A stretch of DNA of 64,000 nucleotides from Planctomycetota bacterium (GTDB taxonomy: Bacteria > Planctomycetota > UBA8742 > UBA2392), in contig JADLAK010000015.1 in assembly GCA_020848275.1 (NCBI GenBank), positions 145,827 through 209,826 of the forward strand. The letters run 5' to 3'. The notes under the pieces are model-generated. The model saw nothing but the letters and a program-made list of their open reading frames with translations, was not told the origin of the DNA and did not search any database. Below, in pieces: positions 15,630 through 24,010 of this stretch. The translations under genes were made by a program, and so were the position numbers. Numbering within the stretch: position 1 is the first letter of the stretch; each line of letters begins with the position of its first letter.

Positions 15630-16204
15630 GGTTTGTCACTCCACAGCCCCAGCTTTTCGCGCCGGGCTTTGTCCTCGACATCCTGCATCGCCTTCTGCAT
15701 CTCCGGCGTCTGGAATTCGCGCGCGTCACGCAACTTGACCAGGCCCAGGCTCAACATCGCCATGTTCACCATCACGTAGCCGTCAATGGGCTTGCCGTTT
15801 TCGTCCACGGCGTCCAGATAAACCTCGCCGTAAATGACGTATTCGTTGTGGTCGGCGCCGCGCTGCGGCTTGATGTACAGCGTTTCGCCGTGCGACAGGT
15901 ACTCCGCCATCCACTCCTGGCTGCGGCGATAGGTGTTCGGCGCTTCGCTTTCAAGTTTGCCCTCAACGCCGAGCAGCCGGATTTCGCGCTCCGTCGGTTT
16001 CTTCCCGTTCACAATAATCGTATGCGGCGGGCTCAGGCGCGTCGCAATGGCCATAAATCGGCCCTTGGCGTCGAACACGAGGTCCTTGGCCAGGCCCTCG
16101 CGCTTCACGGGGTCGCCGCGCTCATCGACGTCGTAACTCACGCAGCCGCAAAGGATCAGGGCCAGGCCCAGGAGTACTGCCAGTGGTCGCATGGATCGCA
16201 TCAT
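15626..16204 (-). CDS. Lipoprotein with a staphylococcal-nuclease-like fold
   Basis: 192 residues. The signal peptide ends in a lipobox, LILCGC, with the lipidated cysteine near residue 21. The domain from about 45 follows the SNase (TNase) pattern: REIRLLGVEG, SQEWMAEYLSHGETLYI, EYVIYGEVYLD, VNMAMLSLGLVKLRDA and REKLGLW at the end. The catalytic Arg/Glu/Asp set of active nucleases is not clearly present (PE after the RLLG strand is replaced), so it may be a non-catalytic relative. LspA (5880) would process it. It is divergent from the kinase gene. Confidence 0.72.
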   Translation of the reverse strand: MMRSMRPLAVLLGLALILCGCVSYDVDERGDPVKREGLAKDLVFDAKGRFMAIATRLSPPHTIIVNGKKPTEREIRLLGVEGKLESEAPNTYRRSQEWMAEYLSHGETLYIKPQRGADHNEYVIYGEVYLDAVDENGKPIDGYVMVNMAMLSLGLVKLRDAREFQTPEMQKAMQDVEDKARREKLGLWSDKP

Positions 16205-16323
16205 AGGGTCTTGTAACGACTGGCCGGCCGCGCGGTTGGCTCTTGCGCGCGGGTTGGTATGATGCGGCCCTCCGATATTGGGTGTTTGCGGCTTGCGTCG
16301 TGAGACGCGGGCGGGAATTTGAC

Positions 16324-18495
16324 ATGAGCGGCGACAAGCTTGGCGGCGAAATGAAGGGCAAAAAGGTCGGCGGCTGCGAGATCATCGAGCTGATCGGCGT
16401 GGGCGGCATGGGCGCGGTCTACCTTGCCAACCAACTCGCCCTCAACAAACACGTCGCGATCAAGATCCTCGACGCCAAGTGGATGTCCGAGCAGCGCCAT
16501 GTCGAGAGTTTCCTCGCCGAGGCGCGCCTGGCGGCCAAGCTTGAGGACGAAAACATCGTCGGCATCTACGACGTCGGCACCGACGGCCCCTACCATTACA
16601 TCGTCATGCAGCTTGCTCGCGGCGAGACCCTTAAGGACCGCCTCAAGCGCGGCGTGCCCAGCGTCGAGGAAGCGCTGGGTTACATTGAGGGCGCCGCGCG
16701 CGGCCTCAGCGTCGCCCACGCCAACCGCATCGCGCACCGCGACATCAAACCCGGCAACCTGATGGTCGGCGACGATGGCCGCATCAAGATCCTCGACTTC
16801 GGCCTGGCCAAGCTCGATCGCGGCGATCCCGCCGACGACGGCACGTCGCAGTTCATGGGCAGCGTCGCGTACATGTCGCCGGAGCAATCGGAATACATGC
16901 GCGTCGATTATCGCTCAGACATTTATTCGCTGGGCTGCACGGCCTACCAGTGCCTTACGGGACAGATTCCCTTCAAGGGCGACAACAACTGGGAAATGCT
17001 GGTGCGCCACCATTGCGAGGAGCCGACGGCGCCGTCGCAATTGCGCCCCGAGGTGCCATTGACAGTCTCGCGCGTGGTGCTGCGCATGATGGCCAAGGAT
17101 CCCGCCGACCGTTATCCGAACATGGACGCGCTGCTGACTGACTTGAAGTTGCTGCGCCGTCACCAGATTCCCGCCACCGCCGCGCCTTGGCAGAAACGCT
17201 CGCTCAACCCCGAGCCTGTGGACCTTCTGACCATCGACTGCGAAGATGTCTACCGCAAGGGCCTGAAGGTCCAGCGCGACGCGTTCAAGGCCGGCCAGCC
17301 CGTGCGCCCGCTGCGCGACCTGTTGCCGGGGCTGGGTGTCATTTACCGCGCGACTCACGAACCTTCGCTGGTGCCCGCAAATTTCCTCACCGTCAGCTCC
17401 AACGGCTCGCGCTGGCCGCTGGCGGTTGCGGCGGCGAAAAACTTCCAGCCCGATAACGTGAGCGCCCTGAGCTACGCCGACCGCTTCGAAATCACCACAA
17501 AGCCCGAACGCATCGCGATCAAGGTCAAAGGCCGCGACCCGCTGGGCATCGCGCAGACGCAGCGCCTGTACGACCTGCTCGAAGCCATGCCACAGGGCAA
17601 ACGCGCCGTGGCCATAGCGCTGCAGCCCGACTACGTTGCGCAGGGCCAGGATGTGCGCTGGGTCGTCGACGTTTTCAACCTTCTTGACCGCGCGCGCACG
17701 CCCTTTTCGCTGGTCGTGGGCTCGATGGATAACCACAGCACCTTCATCCGCCTTGGCATCGACAGCCACATCCGCCTCGAGCTTGAACTTGAGCGCGAAT
17801 CGACGCTGACGCTGGGCAAACTTCAACCCAAGGAAGTCCCCAAGGTCGTGAATTCCGACGACACCGGCATCCGCGCTGCGGCGGGCACGCTGCCGGGGCT
17901 GGAGAACCTCGCGGCGCCGGCGGCAAAACTAGTGCGCACCATCGCCGAGAAAATGCGCGACGGCCATGCGCCCGAAGCCGTGCGCACCTGGCGCAAACTC
18001 GTCACCGAGGGGCTGGACAAACAGCAGATGGTCGCGCTTAGGCCGCTCAAACACGAATTGTTCGAGAAAGTACTGGCTGAGGGCAAGGAAGCTTACGACC
18101 AGGACGATTACGCCACGGCCAACGACCGCTTCAACCTGCTGATCGACCTTGACCCCGCGCGTCACGAGGGCCACTTCTACAAGGGCCTGCTGCTCAAGGA
18201 GGAAGGCAAGCTCGAGTACGCACAGGCCTTCTTGACGCAGGCCATTCTCGCGGCGCCCGATGACGCCGAACTTTTTTACCACCGCGCGATCGTGCGTTCA
18301 CGCGCCGACGACCAGGATGGCGCGCTGCGCGACCTGAACATGGCGCTCGACCACAACCCGCGGCACGTGGCGAGTTATTTCAACCGCGCCAAGCTTCACA
18401 AGAAGATGGGCCGCGACGACCTCGCCCAGCGCGACATCAAGCTCTACGACAAGCTCAAACGCGAAGAAGAAAAGGCGGGAAAGAAGACTTCATAA
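16324..18495 (+). CDS. Hanks-type Ser/Thr protein kinase with TPR tail
   Basis: 723 residues. The kinase domain (about 15-275) has glycine loop GVGGMGAVYLA, Lys47 in VAIKILD, catalytic HRDIKPGN with Asp140, and DFG at 158-160, all intact. A central region (about 300-560) contains a KVKGRDPLGIAQTQRLYDLL segment of unknown fold. The C-terminal 130 residues are three to four TPR units. No transmembrane helix is visible, so it is probably cytoplasmic with TPRs recruiting partners. I start at ATG 16324 after GGGA; the frame further upstream is low-quality. A repeat-rich membrane protein at 57788 is a plausible substrate by motif only. Confidence 0.88.
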   Translation: MSGDKLGGEMKGKKVGGCEIIELIGVGGMGAVYLANQLALNKHVAIKILDAKWMSEQRHVESFLAEARLAAKLEDENIVGIYDVGTDGPYHYIVMQLARGETLKDRLKRGVPSVEEALGYIEGAARGLSVAHANRIAHRDIKPGNLMVGDDGRIKILDFGLAKLDRGDPADDGTSQFMGSVAYMSPEQSEYMRVDYRSDIYSLGCTAYQCLTGQIPFKGDNNWEMLVRHHCEEPTAPSQLRPEVPLTVSRVVLRMMAKDPADRYPNMDALLTDLKLLRRHQIPATAAPWQKRSLNPEPVDLLTIDCEDVYRKGLKVQRDAFKAGQPVRPLRDLLPGLGVIYRATHEPSLVPANFLTVSSNGSRWPLAVAAAKNFQPDNVSALSYADRFEITTKPERIAIKVKGRDPLGIAQTQRLYDLLEAMPQGKRAVAIALQPDYVAQGQDVRWVVDVFNLLDRARTPFSLVVGSMDNHSTFIRLGIDSHIRLELELERESTLTLGKLQPKEVPKVVNSDDTGIRAAAGTLPGLENLAAPAAKLVRTIAEKMRDGHAPEAVRTWRKLVTEGLDKQQMVALRPLKHELFEKVLAEGKEAYDQDDYATANDRFNLLIDLDPARHEGHFYKGLLLKEEGKLEYAQAFLTQAILAAPDDAELFYHRAIVRSRADDQDGALRDLNMALDHNPRHVASYFNRAKLHKKMGRDDLAQRDIKLYDKLKREEEKAGKKTS

Positions 18496-18498
18496 ACT

Positions 18499-18635
18499 GC
18501 GTTTCACGCAAGGCGCGAAGGGTCGCTAAGACGCAGAGAAATCTACCTGTGGAATGCTGCGAAACCGACGTTTTACCTGAATGATTGCCGTGCTGTTCTT
18601 CGCGTCTTTGCGCTCTTTGCGTCTTGGCGTGAAAC
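18499..18635. repeat. Tandem-word palindrome, word GCGAAGNNNCGCAAAGACGC
   Basis: The left arm (18499-18540, GTTTCACGCAAGGCGCGAAG core) is complementary in words to the right arm (18596-18635, CTTTGCGTCTTGGCGTGAAA core). The loop is about 55 bases. It fills the gap between the kinase stop and the pseudouridine synthase gene. The left arm begins 3 bases after the kinase stop. Confidence 0.8.
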
Positions 18636-18667
18636 ATTCTTTTACGATTGCTTACTGATTGGACTCC

Positions 18668-20245
18668 ATGACTGACCCTGTGGCCGCACCGAATAAAGAA
18701 CGACTCCAGAAAATCCTCGCGCGCGCCGGGTACGGCTCGCGCCGCAACTGCGAAGAATTGATCGTCGCAGGCCGCGTCGCCGTCAATGGCACGCCCGTCA
18801 GCATCCTTGGCGCCCAGGCCGATCCAAACGCCGACCGCATCACCGTAGACGGCGAGCGCGTGAAGTTCGAAAAAGCCAACTACTGGATCATGAACAAGCC
18901 GGCGGGCGTCGCGTTCACCGACGAAACCATGAGCCAGGTCGTCGAGGAATACATCCCCGGCGAAAGCACCCGGCTGTTCACCGTCGGCCGCCTGGACCGC
19001 GCGTCCTCGGGTTTAACAATGCTCACCAACGATGGGCGAATTGCGAACCTGTTGACGCACCCGCGCTACAAAGTCCCGCGCATTTATGACATCGAGGTCG
19101 AGGGCGAAGTCACCCACGCCAAGACCGCGCTGATCGAACGCGCGCTGTTTTATGCCATGAACGGCGGCAAGTTCGAGCGCATTGCAATCCTCAAGCCCGG
19201 CTCGCGCAGCTCGAAGTTGCGGCTGACGGCCTACGAGGGCCTGCCGGATTCCATGCGCGATATCTTCCTGAAGTTCGATCACCCGATCCAGGCCATCGAG
19301 CGCGTGGGCATCGGCGCGCTGGAATTCCGCGACGTTGTCCCGGGCCAGGCGCGCAAACTCAAACACCACGAACTCGAACAACTCACGGCTTACGCCGCCA
19401 AGGCCGAAGCTATGGAACTCGAGTACCAGGGCGACATCGTCTCGGCGGAAAAATTCGGCAAGCTCGCCCGTACGCCCGATTTCCACCGCAAGGGCAAGGG
19501 ACACCGTGGCAAGTCGCCGGGCGGCCAGAAGCGTTTTTCCGCCCGCGTGCAGGATGCGGCTGGCCCCTCCCGGCCCCAGTACGGGGACCGCAAACCCCGC
19601 TTCGGCGGTGATCGCCCCCGCTTTGACCGTGACAGGCCGCCGCGCGCAGACGGCGAACGTCCGCGTTTTAGCGACCGTAAGCCGCGTTTTGGCGGAGACC
19701 GGCCGCAGTTTGGCGACCGCAAACCCTACGCCGACCGCAAGCCTCGCTTCGGCGGTGACCGCCCGCGTTTTGACCGCGACAGGCCGCCGCGCGCAGACGG
19801 CGAACGTCCGCGTTTTGGCGATCGCAAGCCCCGTTTTGGCGGCGACCGGCCCCAGTTCGGCGACCGTAAGCCACGTTTTGGCGGCGACCGCCCGCGTTTT
19901 GATCGTGATCGGCCGCCGCGCGCCGACGGTGAGCGTCCTCGCTTCGGCGATCGCAAACCGCGCTTTGGCGGTGATCGTCCGCCGCGCGCCAGTGGTGATC
20001 GCCCGCGTTTTGACCGTGATCGTCCGCCACGTGCTGGTGGTGATCGCCCGCGCTTTGGTGATCGCAAACCGCGCTTTGGCGGCGACCGGCCGCAATCTGG
20101 CGACCGTAAGCCGCGCTTCGGCTTCGGCGGCGGCGGTGATCGCAAACCCTTTGGCGACCGCAAGCCTTACGGCGACCGTGCCAAACCCCGCTTTAGCGGC
20201 GGCGGTGATCGCGGCCCGCGGCGGCCTCGGCCTGAATCAGAATAG
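18668..20245 (+). CDS. RsuA/RluB-family pseudouridine synthase with long Arg/Gly-rich tail
   Basis: 525 residues. An S4 RNA-binding domain (about 10-60, RLQKILARAGYGSRRNCEELI) precedes the catalytic domain with GRLDRASSGL, where Asp110 is catalytic, then KVPRIYDIEVEGE and RLTAYEGLPDSMRDIFLK. It isomerises a uridine in 16S or 23S rRNA. From about residue 270 the protein becomes a 250-residue tail of repeated GDRKPRFGGDRP, FDRDRPPRADGERP units, far longer than in typical RluB. Such tails bind RNA and can drive assembly with ribosomes or condensates, but that is inference. ATG 18668 is preferred to TTG 18659. Confidence 0.88.
   Translation: MTDPVAAPNKERLQKILARAGYGSRRNCEELIVAGRVAVNGTPVSILGAQADPNADRITVDGERVKFEKANYWIMNKPAGVAFTDETMSQVVEEYIPGESTRLFTVGRLDRASSGLTMLTNDGRIANLLTHPRYKVPRIYDIEVEGEVTHAKTALIERALFYAMNGGKFERIAILKPGSRSSKLRLTAYEGLPDSMRDIFLKFDHPIQAIERVGIGALEFRDVVPGQARKLKHHELEQLTAYAAKAEAMELEYQGDIVSAEKFGKLARTPDFHRKGKGHRGKSPGGQKRFSARVQDAAGPSRPQYGDRKPRFGGDRPRFDRDRPPRADGERPRFSDRKPRFGGDRPQFGDRKPYADRKPRFGGDRPRFDRDRPPRADGERPRFGDRKPRFGGDRPQFGDRKPRFGGDRPRFDRDRPPRADGERPRFGDRKPRFGGDRPPRASGDRPRFDRDRPPRAGGDRPRFGDRKPRFGGDRPQSGDRKPRFGFGGGGDRKPFGDRKPYGDRAKPRFSGGGDRGPRRPRPESE
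19575..20235. repeat. Coding repeat array for the GDRKPRFGGDRP tail
   Basis: About 660 bases of imperfect tandem repeats with units of roughly 24-45 bases encode GDRKPRFGGDRP and FDRDRPPRADGERP modules. The repeats leave other frames open on both strands, giving long Arg/Pro-rich antisense frames that are not genes. Codon-level variation between units argues against a recent expansion of all of them. Confidence 0.85.
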
Positions 20246-20257
20246 CGGGCGTTGGAT

Positions 20258-21349
20258 TTATCGGCCGCTGACGCCCCGGGCTGCGATCTCGACATTGACG
20301 TCGAACTCGCGGCCCGCGCGGTTGATGCGGATTTTCGCCATCGAACCGGGCGCCAGATTGTCTTCAATCACCAGCATTTCGTGGATGCCGTGTACCTCAG
20401 TGCCGTTGACGGCCATCAGGACGTCGCCCGGCTGCAGGCCATAGCGAAACGCCGGCCCGGCGTCGTCCAGCGGGCCCAGCACCGCGCGCATCACGCCCGC
20501 GCCGCCGGAAATCTGCGTCGCCAGCCGGTACGACCGAGCGCCCAGCCAGCCGTGCGAGACTTCTTTGCCCGCCGCAAGTTCCGCAGCGATGGCGCTCACG
20601 CGCGTGGCGGGAATGGCAAAGGCGACGCCGTAGTCGCGCGGCTGCTCGCGCATGGCGGTAATCACGGCGTTGAGGCCCACCCACTCGCCGCGCGCGTTGA
20701 AAATGCCGCCGCCGGAATTGCCCGGGTTGGTCGGCGCGTCGTGCTGGATGCAATCGAGATAAATGCGGCCCGTGGTCTCAGAGACGTATGAGCGATGCAA
20801 CGCGCTGACGACGCCGCGCGTGACCGCCGCGCCGCCGCCGATGCGCGCGGTCCCAAAGGGATTGCCGAGGCTCCAGATCGTCGCGCCGGGCTCGGGCAGG
20901 CTTGGCGCAAGCAGCGCGGGCGTCATCGCCTCGGGCACATACGCCCCGCACTGTAAAAGCGCGATGTCGCAGACCGCATCGACGCCGACAATCGTCGCCG
21001 TCGTCGCTCGCCCGCCCTCAAGCAGCACTGTGATGTGCGCCGCGCCCTCGACCACGTGATGGGCGGTGACGAGGCGGCCCTTGTCGTCGAAAACGACCGC
21101 GGCGCCGAAGCTGTCGGTGTCTTCGCTGTCGCGCTCAACCAGCAGGTTGACGACGGCGTGGCGGATGGCGACCGGCGCGCCGGCATCCGGATCCATCGCG
21201 TCGGGCGACACCGCGCAGGCAGCGAGAAAACAAACCGCAAATACCAGCAAACCGCAGAGACGCGGCGGCGCGAAGAAAAGCGACGCTTTGAATGGACCGA
21301 CTGATGGAAAAGTGTTTCGCATGTTGCTCATTGACGACATCCAATGCAT
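20258..21349 (-). CDS. HtrA/DegP-like trypsin-fold protease with PDZ domain, probable lipoprotein
   Basis: 363 residues as drawn. A hydrophobic stretch ends in lipobox FLAAC (Cys45). The protease domain has the full triad: His98 in VTAHHVV, Asp128 in CDIALL, Ser212 in NPGNSGGG. A PDZ domain (about 270-355) contains YGLQPGDVLMAVNGTEV. It should act in the periplasm on misfolded proteins. The true start is uncertain (ATG 21349, 21331 or 21322). DNA encoding the signal region (21229-21290) resembles one arm of the GCAGAGACGCGGCG-type repeats, so the leader may be partly repeat-derived. Confidence 0.85.
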   Translation of the reverse strand: MHWMSSMSNMRNTFPSVGPFKASLFFAPPRLCGLLVFAVCFLAACAVSPDAMDPDAGAPVAIRHAVVNLLVERDSEDTDSFGAAVVFDDKGRLVTAHHVVEGAAHITVLLEGGRATTATIVGVDAVCDIALLQCGAYVPEAMTPALLAPSLPEPGATIWSLGNPFGTARIGGGAAVTRGVVSALHRSYVSETTGRIYLDCIQHDAPTNPGNSGGGIFNARGEWVGLNAVITAMREQPRDYGVAFAIPATRVSAIAAELAAGKEVSHGWLGARSYRLATQISGGAGVMRAVLGPLDDAGPAFRYGLQPGDVLMAVNGTEVHGIHEMLVIEDNLAPGSMAKIRINRAGREFDVNVEIAARGVSGR

Positions 21350-21379
21350 TCACTGCGTCCCCGCGACCCCGCGGTGGAT

Positions 21380-22531
21380 TTATGCAGGCAAAGCGGTGGT
21401 CCGATCCAATACGCACGCGATTTCGAGAATCACGCTGTCGAGCACCATCAAGCCCCTGTCGGTGCAGCGCAGGTGCGCGCCGCACTCGATGAGACCTTGA
21501 CGCGTCAATGTTTCCAGGGCGTCGGCCGCGCGCGCGGTGAACTTTTCGCCGATCAGCGCATCCAGCCGCGCGACTTCGACGCCCTCGTCCAGCCGCAACG
21601 CCATCAGCAACAGCGTTTCCACCTGGCGTCCGACGGTAAGTTTCTCACGACGGACGAAAGGCAGCTTGCCGGCCTCCAGCGCGTCGGCATATGCCTTGTG
21701 GTCGGCGGCGTTCTCGATGATTTCGTGGTCGAGCATCGAATGTGCGCCCGCACCCAGCCCGGCCCACTCGCCCACGCGCCAATAGACGAGATTGTGGCGG
21801 CACTCCGCGCCGGGTCGCGCGAAATTCGAGACTTCGTAGCGCTGCAACCCGGATTTCGCGCAGAAATCCCCCACCGTCGAAAACATCGCGCGCTCCAGTT
21901 CCTCCGGGCATGGCTGCACTTTGCCCGACTGCAGATCGCGCGTCAGCGGCGTGTCGTCCTCGTACGTCAACGCGTACAGGCTCAAATGTTCCGTCCCGAA
22001 GCTCAGCGCCTGATGCAGGTCGTCGCGCAACTGCGTTAGATTCTGGCCCGGCAGCGCGAACATCAGGTCCATGCTTACGCGGGTTATGCCCGCGGCGCGC
22101 GCCATCGCCACCGCTTGCGGCGGCGTGCCGACCTCGTAGATGCGGCCCAGCGACTTAAGGAAATCCGGGTTGAAGCTCTGAACGCCGAAACTCGCGCGAT
22201 CGACGCCGAGCGCGACCAGCGCGTCGGCTTTTTCGGGCGTCAACGTGCCGGGATTTATCTCGCAGGTGAATTCAATGCAGCGTGACAGGTCGACGCGGCG
22301 TTTGAAAATTTCACCGAGCGTTCGCAATTGTTCGGCGCTCAGGCGCGTTGGCGTGCCGCCGCCTAAGAATACCGTTTCCGGCGCGATGCCGTCGGGATAG
22401 CGCAGCGTAAACTCGCATTCGAGCGCCACGAGATATCGGTCAATGTCGCGCTCGCCCGCGGCTTCACTGTAGAAGTCGCAGTACTCGCACTTGCGCACGC
22501 AAAACGGTATGTGGACGTATAGCGACGGCAT
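21380..22531 (-). CDS. hemW: Radical SAM heme chaperone HemW
   Basis: 383 residues. The radical SAM cluster site CVRKCEYC is near residue 10, followed by ETVFLGGGTPTRLS, GVQSFNPDFLKSLGR, SMDLMFALPGQ and the HemW-type HNLVYWRVGEWAGLGAGAHS. HemW inserts heme into target proteins; older annotation as an oxygen-independent coproporphyrinogen oxidase is usually wrong for this subfamily, which has C-x3-C-x2-C and lacks the extra N-terminal residues of HemN. I start at ATG 22531. The longer frame to 22570 reads through a palindromic repeat. A TTGACGCGTCAA palindrome lies within the gene at 21497. Confidence 0.9.
   Translation of the reverse strand: MPSLYVHIPFCVRKCEYCDFYSEAAGERDIDRYLVALECEFTLRYPDGIAPETVFLGGGTPTRLSAEQLRTLGEIFKRRVDLSRCIEFTCEINPGTLTPEKADALVALGVDRASFGVQSFNPDFLKSLGRIYEVGTPPQAVAMARAAGITRVSMDLMFALPGQNLTQLRDDLHQALSFGTEHLSLYALTYEDDTPLTRDLQSGKVQPCPEELERAMFSTVGDFCAKSGLQRYEVSNFARPGAECRHNLVYWRVGEWAGLGAGAHSMLDHEIIENAADHKAYADALEAGKLPFVRREKLTVGRQVETLLLMALRLDEGVEVARLDALIGEKFTARAADALETLTRQGLIECGAHLRCTDRGLMVLDSVILEIACVLDRTTALPA
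21497..21508. repeat. 12-base palindrome TTGACGCGTCAA (copy 1, within hemW)
   Basis: Perfect 12-base palindrome inside the coding sequence near the hemW 3' end. Other copies are at 35051-35062, 50532-50543 and, with one change, 59672-59683. Confidence 0.8.
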
Positions 22532-22541
22532 AAGCGAACTA

Positions 22542-22617
22542 TTTAGCCACGAATGAACACGAATGAACACGAACGAAAGCTTAAATTCGTGCCTATTCGT
22601 GTCGATTCGTGGCTCAA
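22542..22617. repeat. Tandem-word palindrome, word ACGAATGAAC
   Basis: The left arm (22542-22574) is AGCCACGAATGAACACGAAT-like words; the right arm (22584-22617) is the complement ending ATTCGTGGCT. It lies between hemW and the C45-type hydrolase and includes the stop codon of the latter. The same word appears at 54210-54284. Confidence 0.85.
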
Positions 22618-23768
22618 ACAGCCGTTGGAAACAGGTTTTGGCGCGAGAAATTTGTCCAGTGGCGGGGGCCGCCCGTCGGCAGGCCCAGGGCGACTTCCAT
22701 CTCCAGCCGCTCGGGCAAAAAGATGATGCGCTGCAAGTTGATGCCGGGCATCGCCGTCTTCTGCAGCAGTTGTTTCACGCGCGCGACATCCAGCTTTTCG
22801 CCTGAGCGGATCGCCCGGTTCATGCGCGCCAGCCGCCACGCCGAGCTGAACCACGTAAACGCAAACGCCTTGTAGCCGGGCTCCATGAAGTGGTTCGTGC
22901 ACGCCAGCGCCGGCGTTTTTTCGTCGACACGCGCGACAATCGAACGGTCGGGGTGCAGTTGCGCCCGCACCGCGTCGCGCGATTTGTCGGCCAGCATGAC
23001 GTTCGTCGCCGTGCAATAAGGCCGCTTGTCGAGCAATTCAACGGCTTGCGCGGCGTCGCGGCACTCCGCCAGCACGCGCCGGAACACCAGCGGAAACGGC
23101 TGGCCGTTTAAATGTTCGCGGTGCATGTGGCCGTACACCAGCATCATCGCGAGCGACAGGCCGTCCTCGTTCATCCCCGAGAGCAGCCCGAGAAACCCCG
23201 GCCACGTCACGCCGCAATGGCGACGGCCGCCCGCGGGCTCGAAGCAGACGATCATGCCCGCCTCGTGCGCAAGCGCGAGCGCCGGGAAATCCAGGTTGCG
23301 GCCGAGGATGATCTCGCCGGTTGTGCTCGACGCGCCCTGCGCGGCGATGGTCGTACACAGCGCAACCTTGTGGATGTCGAGGAAACATTGGCCCAGCAGC
23401 ATTTCATCGGCGCTCAGTGGCGCGGTTTCGGCAAAACCCGCAAGTTCTTCGCGATGCCACTCCGGAACCTGCATCTGGCGCGCCAGCGGCATGTCGCCCT
23501 TGGCGTCGGGCGCAAACACGCGCATGTAGCCGTCGGTCAGCGCGCGCGCCTGCTCGCCCGTGAGTTCTCCCAGCGCGCGGCCGATCTCGCGCGGCGTCCC
23601 GCGCACGCGCACCAGCGGGATGCCGTCAATCAGCACGAGCGAGCCGTTGTCGACCGTGCGCGCTTTCCACGGCGGGATGCGTTTGCCGCGATTGCGCAGC
23701 ATGCCCTGCAGGATTTTCACGGGGATGCCAAGTTCGCGAAACGGCAGGAGTTTCATCAATCGCGCCAT
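22614..23768 (-). CDS. C45-type (acyl-CoA:6-APA acyltransferase-like) Ntn hydrolase
   Basis: 384 residues. TPREIGRALGELTGEQ near the N-terminus and the VALCTTIAAQGASSTTGEI stretch, followed by LGRNLDFPA, match the C45 peptidase/acyltransferase family, where a cysteine exposed by self-cleavage is the nucleophile. The candidate nucleophile is the Cys of ALCTT. Family members cleave amides such as penicillins or acyl-amino acids; the substrate here is unknown. The ATG at 23768 is chosen because the frame beyond it reads through a palindrome. No signal peptide is evident. Confidence 0.75.
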   Translation of the reverse strand: MARLMKLLPFRELGIPVKILQGMLRNRGKRIPPWKARTVDNGSLVLIDGIPLVRVRGTPREIGRALGELTGEQARALTDGYMRVFAPDAKGDMPLARQMQVPEWHREELAGFAETAPLSADEMLLGQCFLDIHKVALCTTIAAQGASSTTGEIILGRNLDFPALALAHEAGMIVCFEPAGGRRHCGVTWPGFLGLLSGMNEDGLSLAMMLVYGHMHREHLNGQPFPLVFRRVLAECRDAAQAVELLDKRPYCTATNVMLADKSRDAVRAQLHPDRSIVARVDEKTPALACTNHFMEPGYKAFAFTWFSSAWRLARMNRAIRSGEKLDVARVKQLLQKTAMPGINLQRIIFLPERLEMEVALGLPTGGPRHWTNFSRQNLFPTAV

Positions 23769-23823
23769 GCACTGATTGTAGCGAATTGCCCGCAGATAAT
23801 TGCAAACAGCAAAACAACGGCGT

Positions 23824-23978
23824 TTTCCACGGAGGACACGGAAGTCACGGAAATCAGCAAGGCAAAAGCAATCCACAGATGACACAGATTGCGCAGATCA
23901 GAACCAGCTATCTGTGTCATCTGCGTAATCTGTGGACTACAGTTGTCTTTTTCCGTGTTGTTCCGTGTCTTCCGTGGA
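23824..23978. repeat. Two nested tandem-word palindromes (ACACGGA outside, ACACAGAT inside)
   Basis: Outer arms 23824-23852 (TTTCCACGGAGGACACGGAA) and 23950-23978 (complementary TTCCGTGTCTTCCGTGGA). Inner arms 23872-23898 (TCCACAGATGACACAGAT) and 23910-23936 (ATCTGTG...ATCTGTGGA). The inner element therefore sits in the loop of the outer one. The region separates the divergent C45 hydrolase and RNase R genes. Confidence 0.88.
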
Positions 23979-24010
23979 CAAATGCTTTTGTTTTCGCGTA
24001 CAACGCAGGC

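Noticed and set aside
19013..20163. Two open minus-strand frames opposite the pseudouridine synthase tail
   Set aside because: They are reverse readings of the GDRKPRFGGDRP repeats, with no start signal and no domain.
19575..20235. Possible CRISPR or minisatellite array
   Set aside because: The repeats are in frame, of variable length, and encode the tail of the enzyme; there are no equal-length spacers or cas genes.
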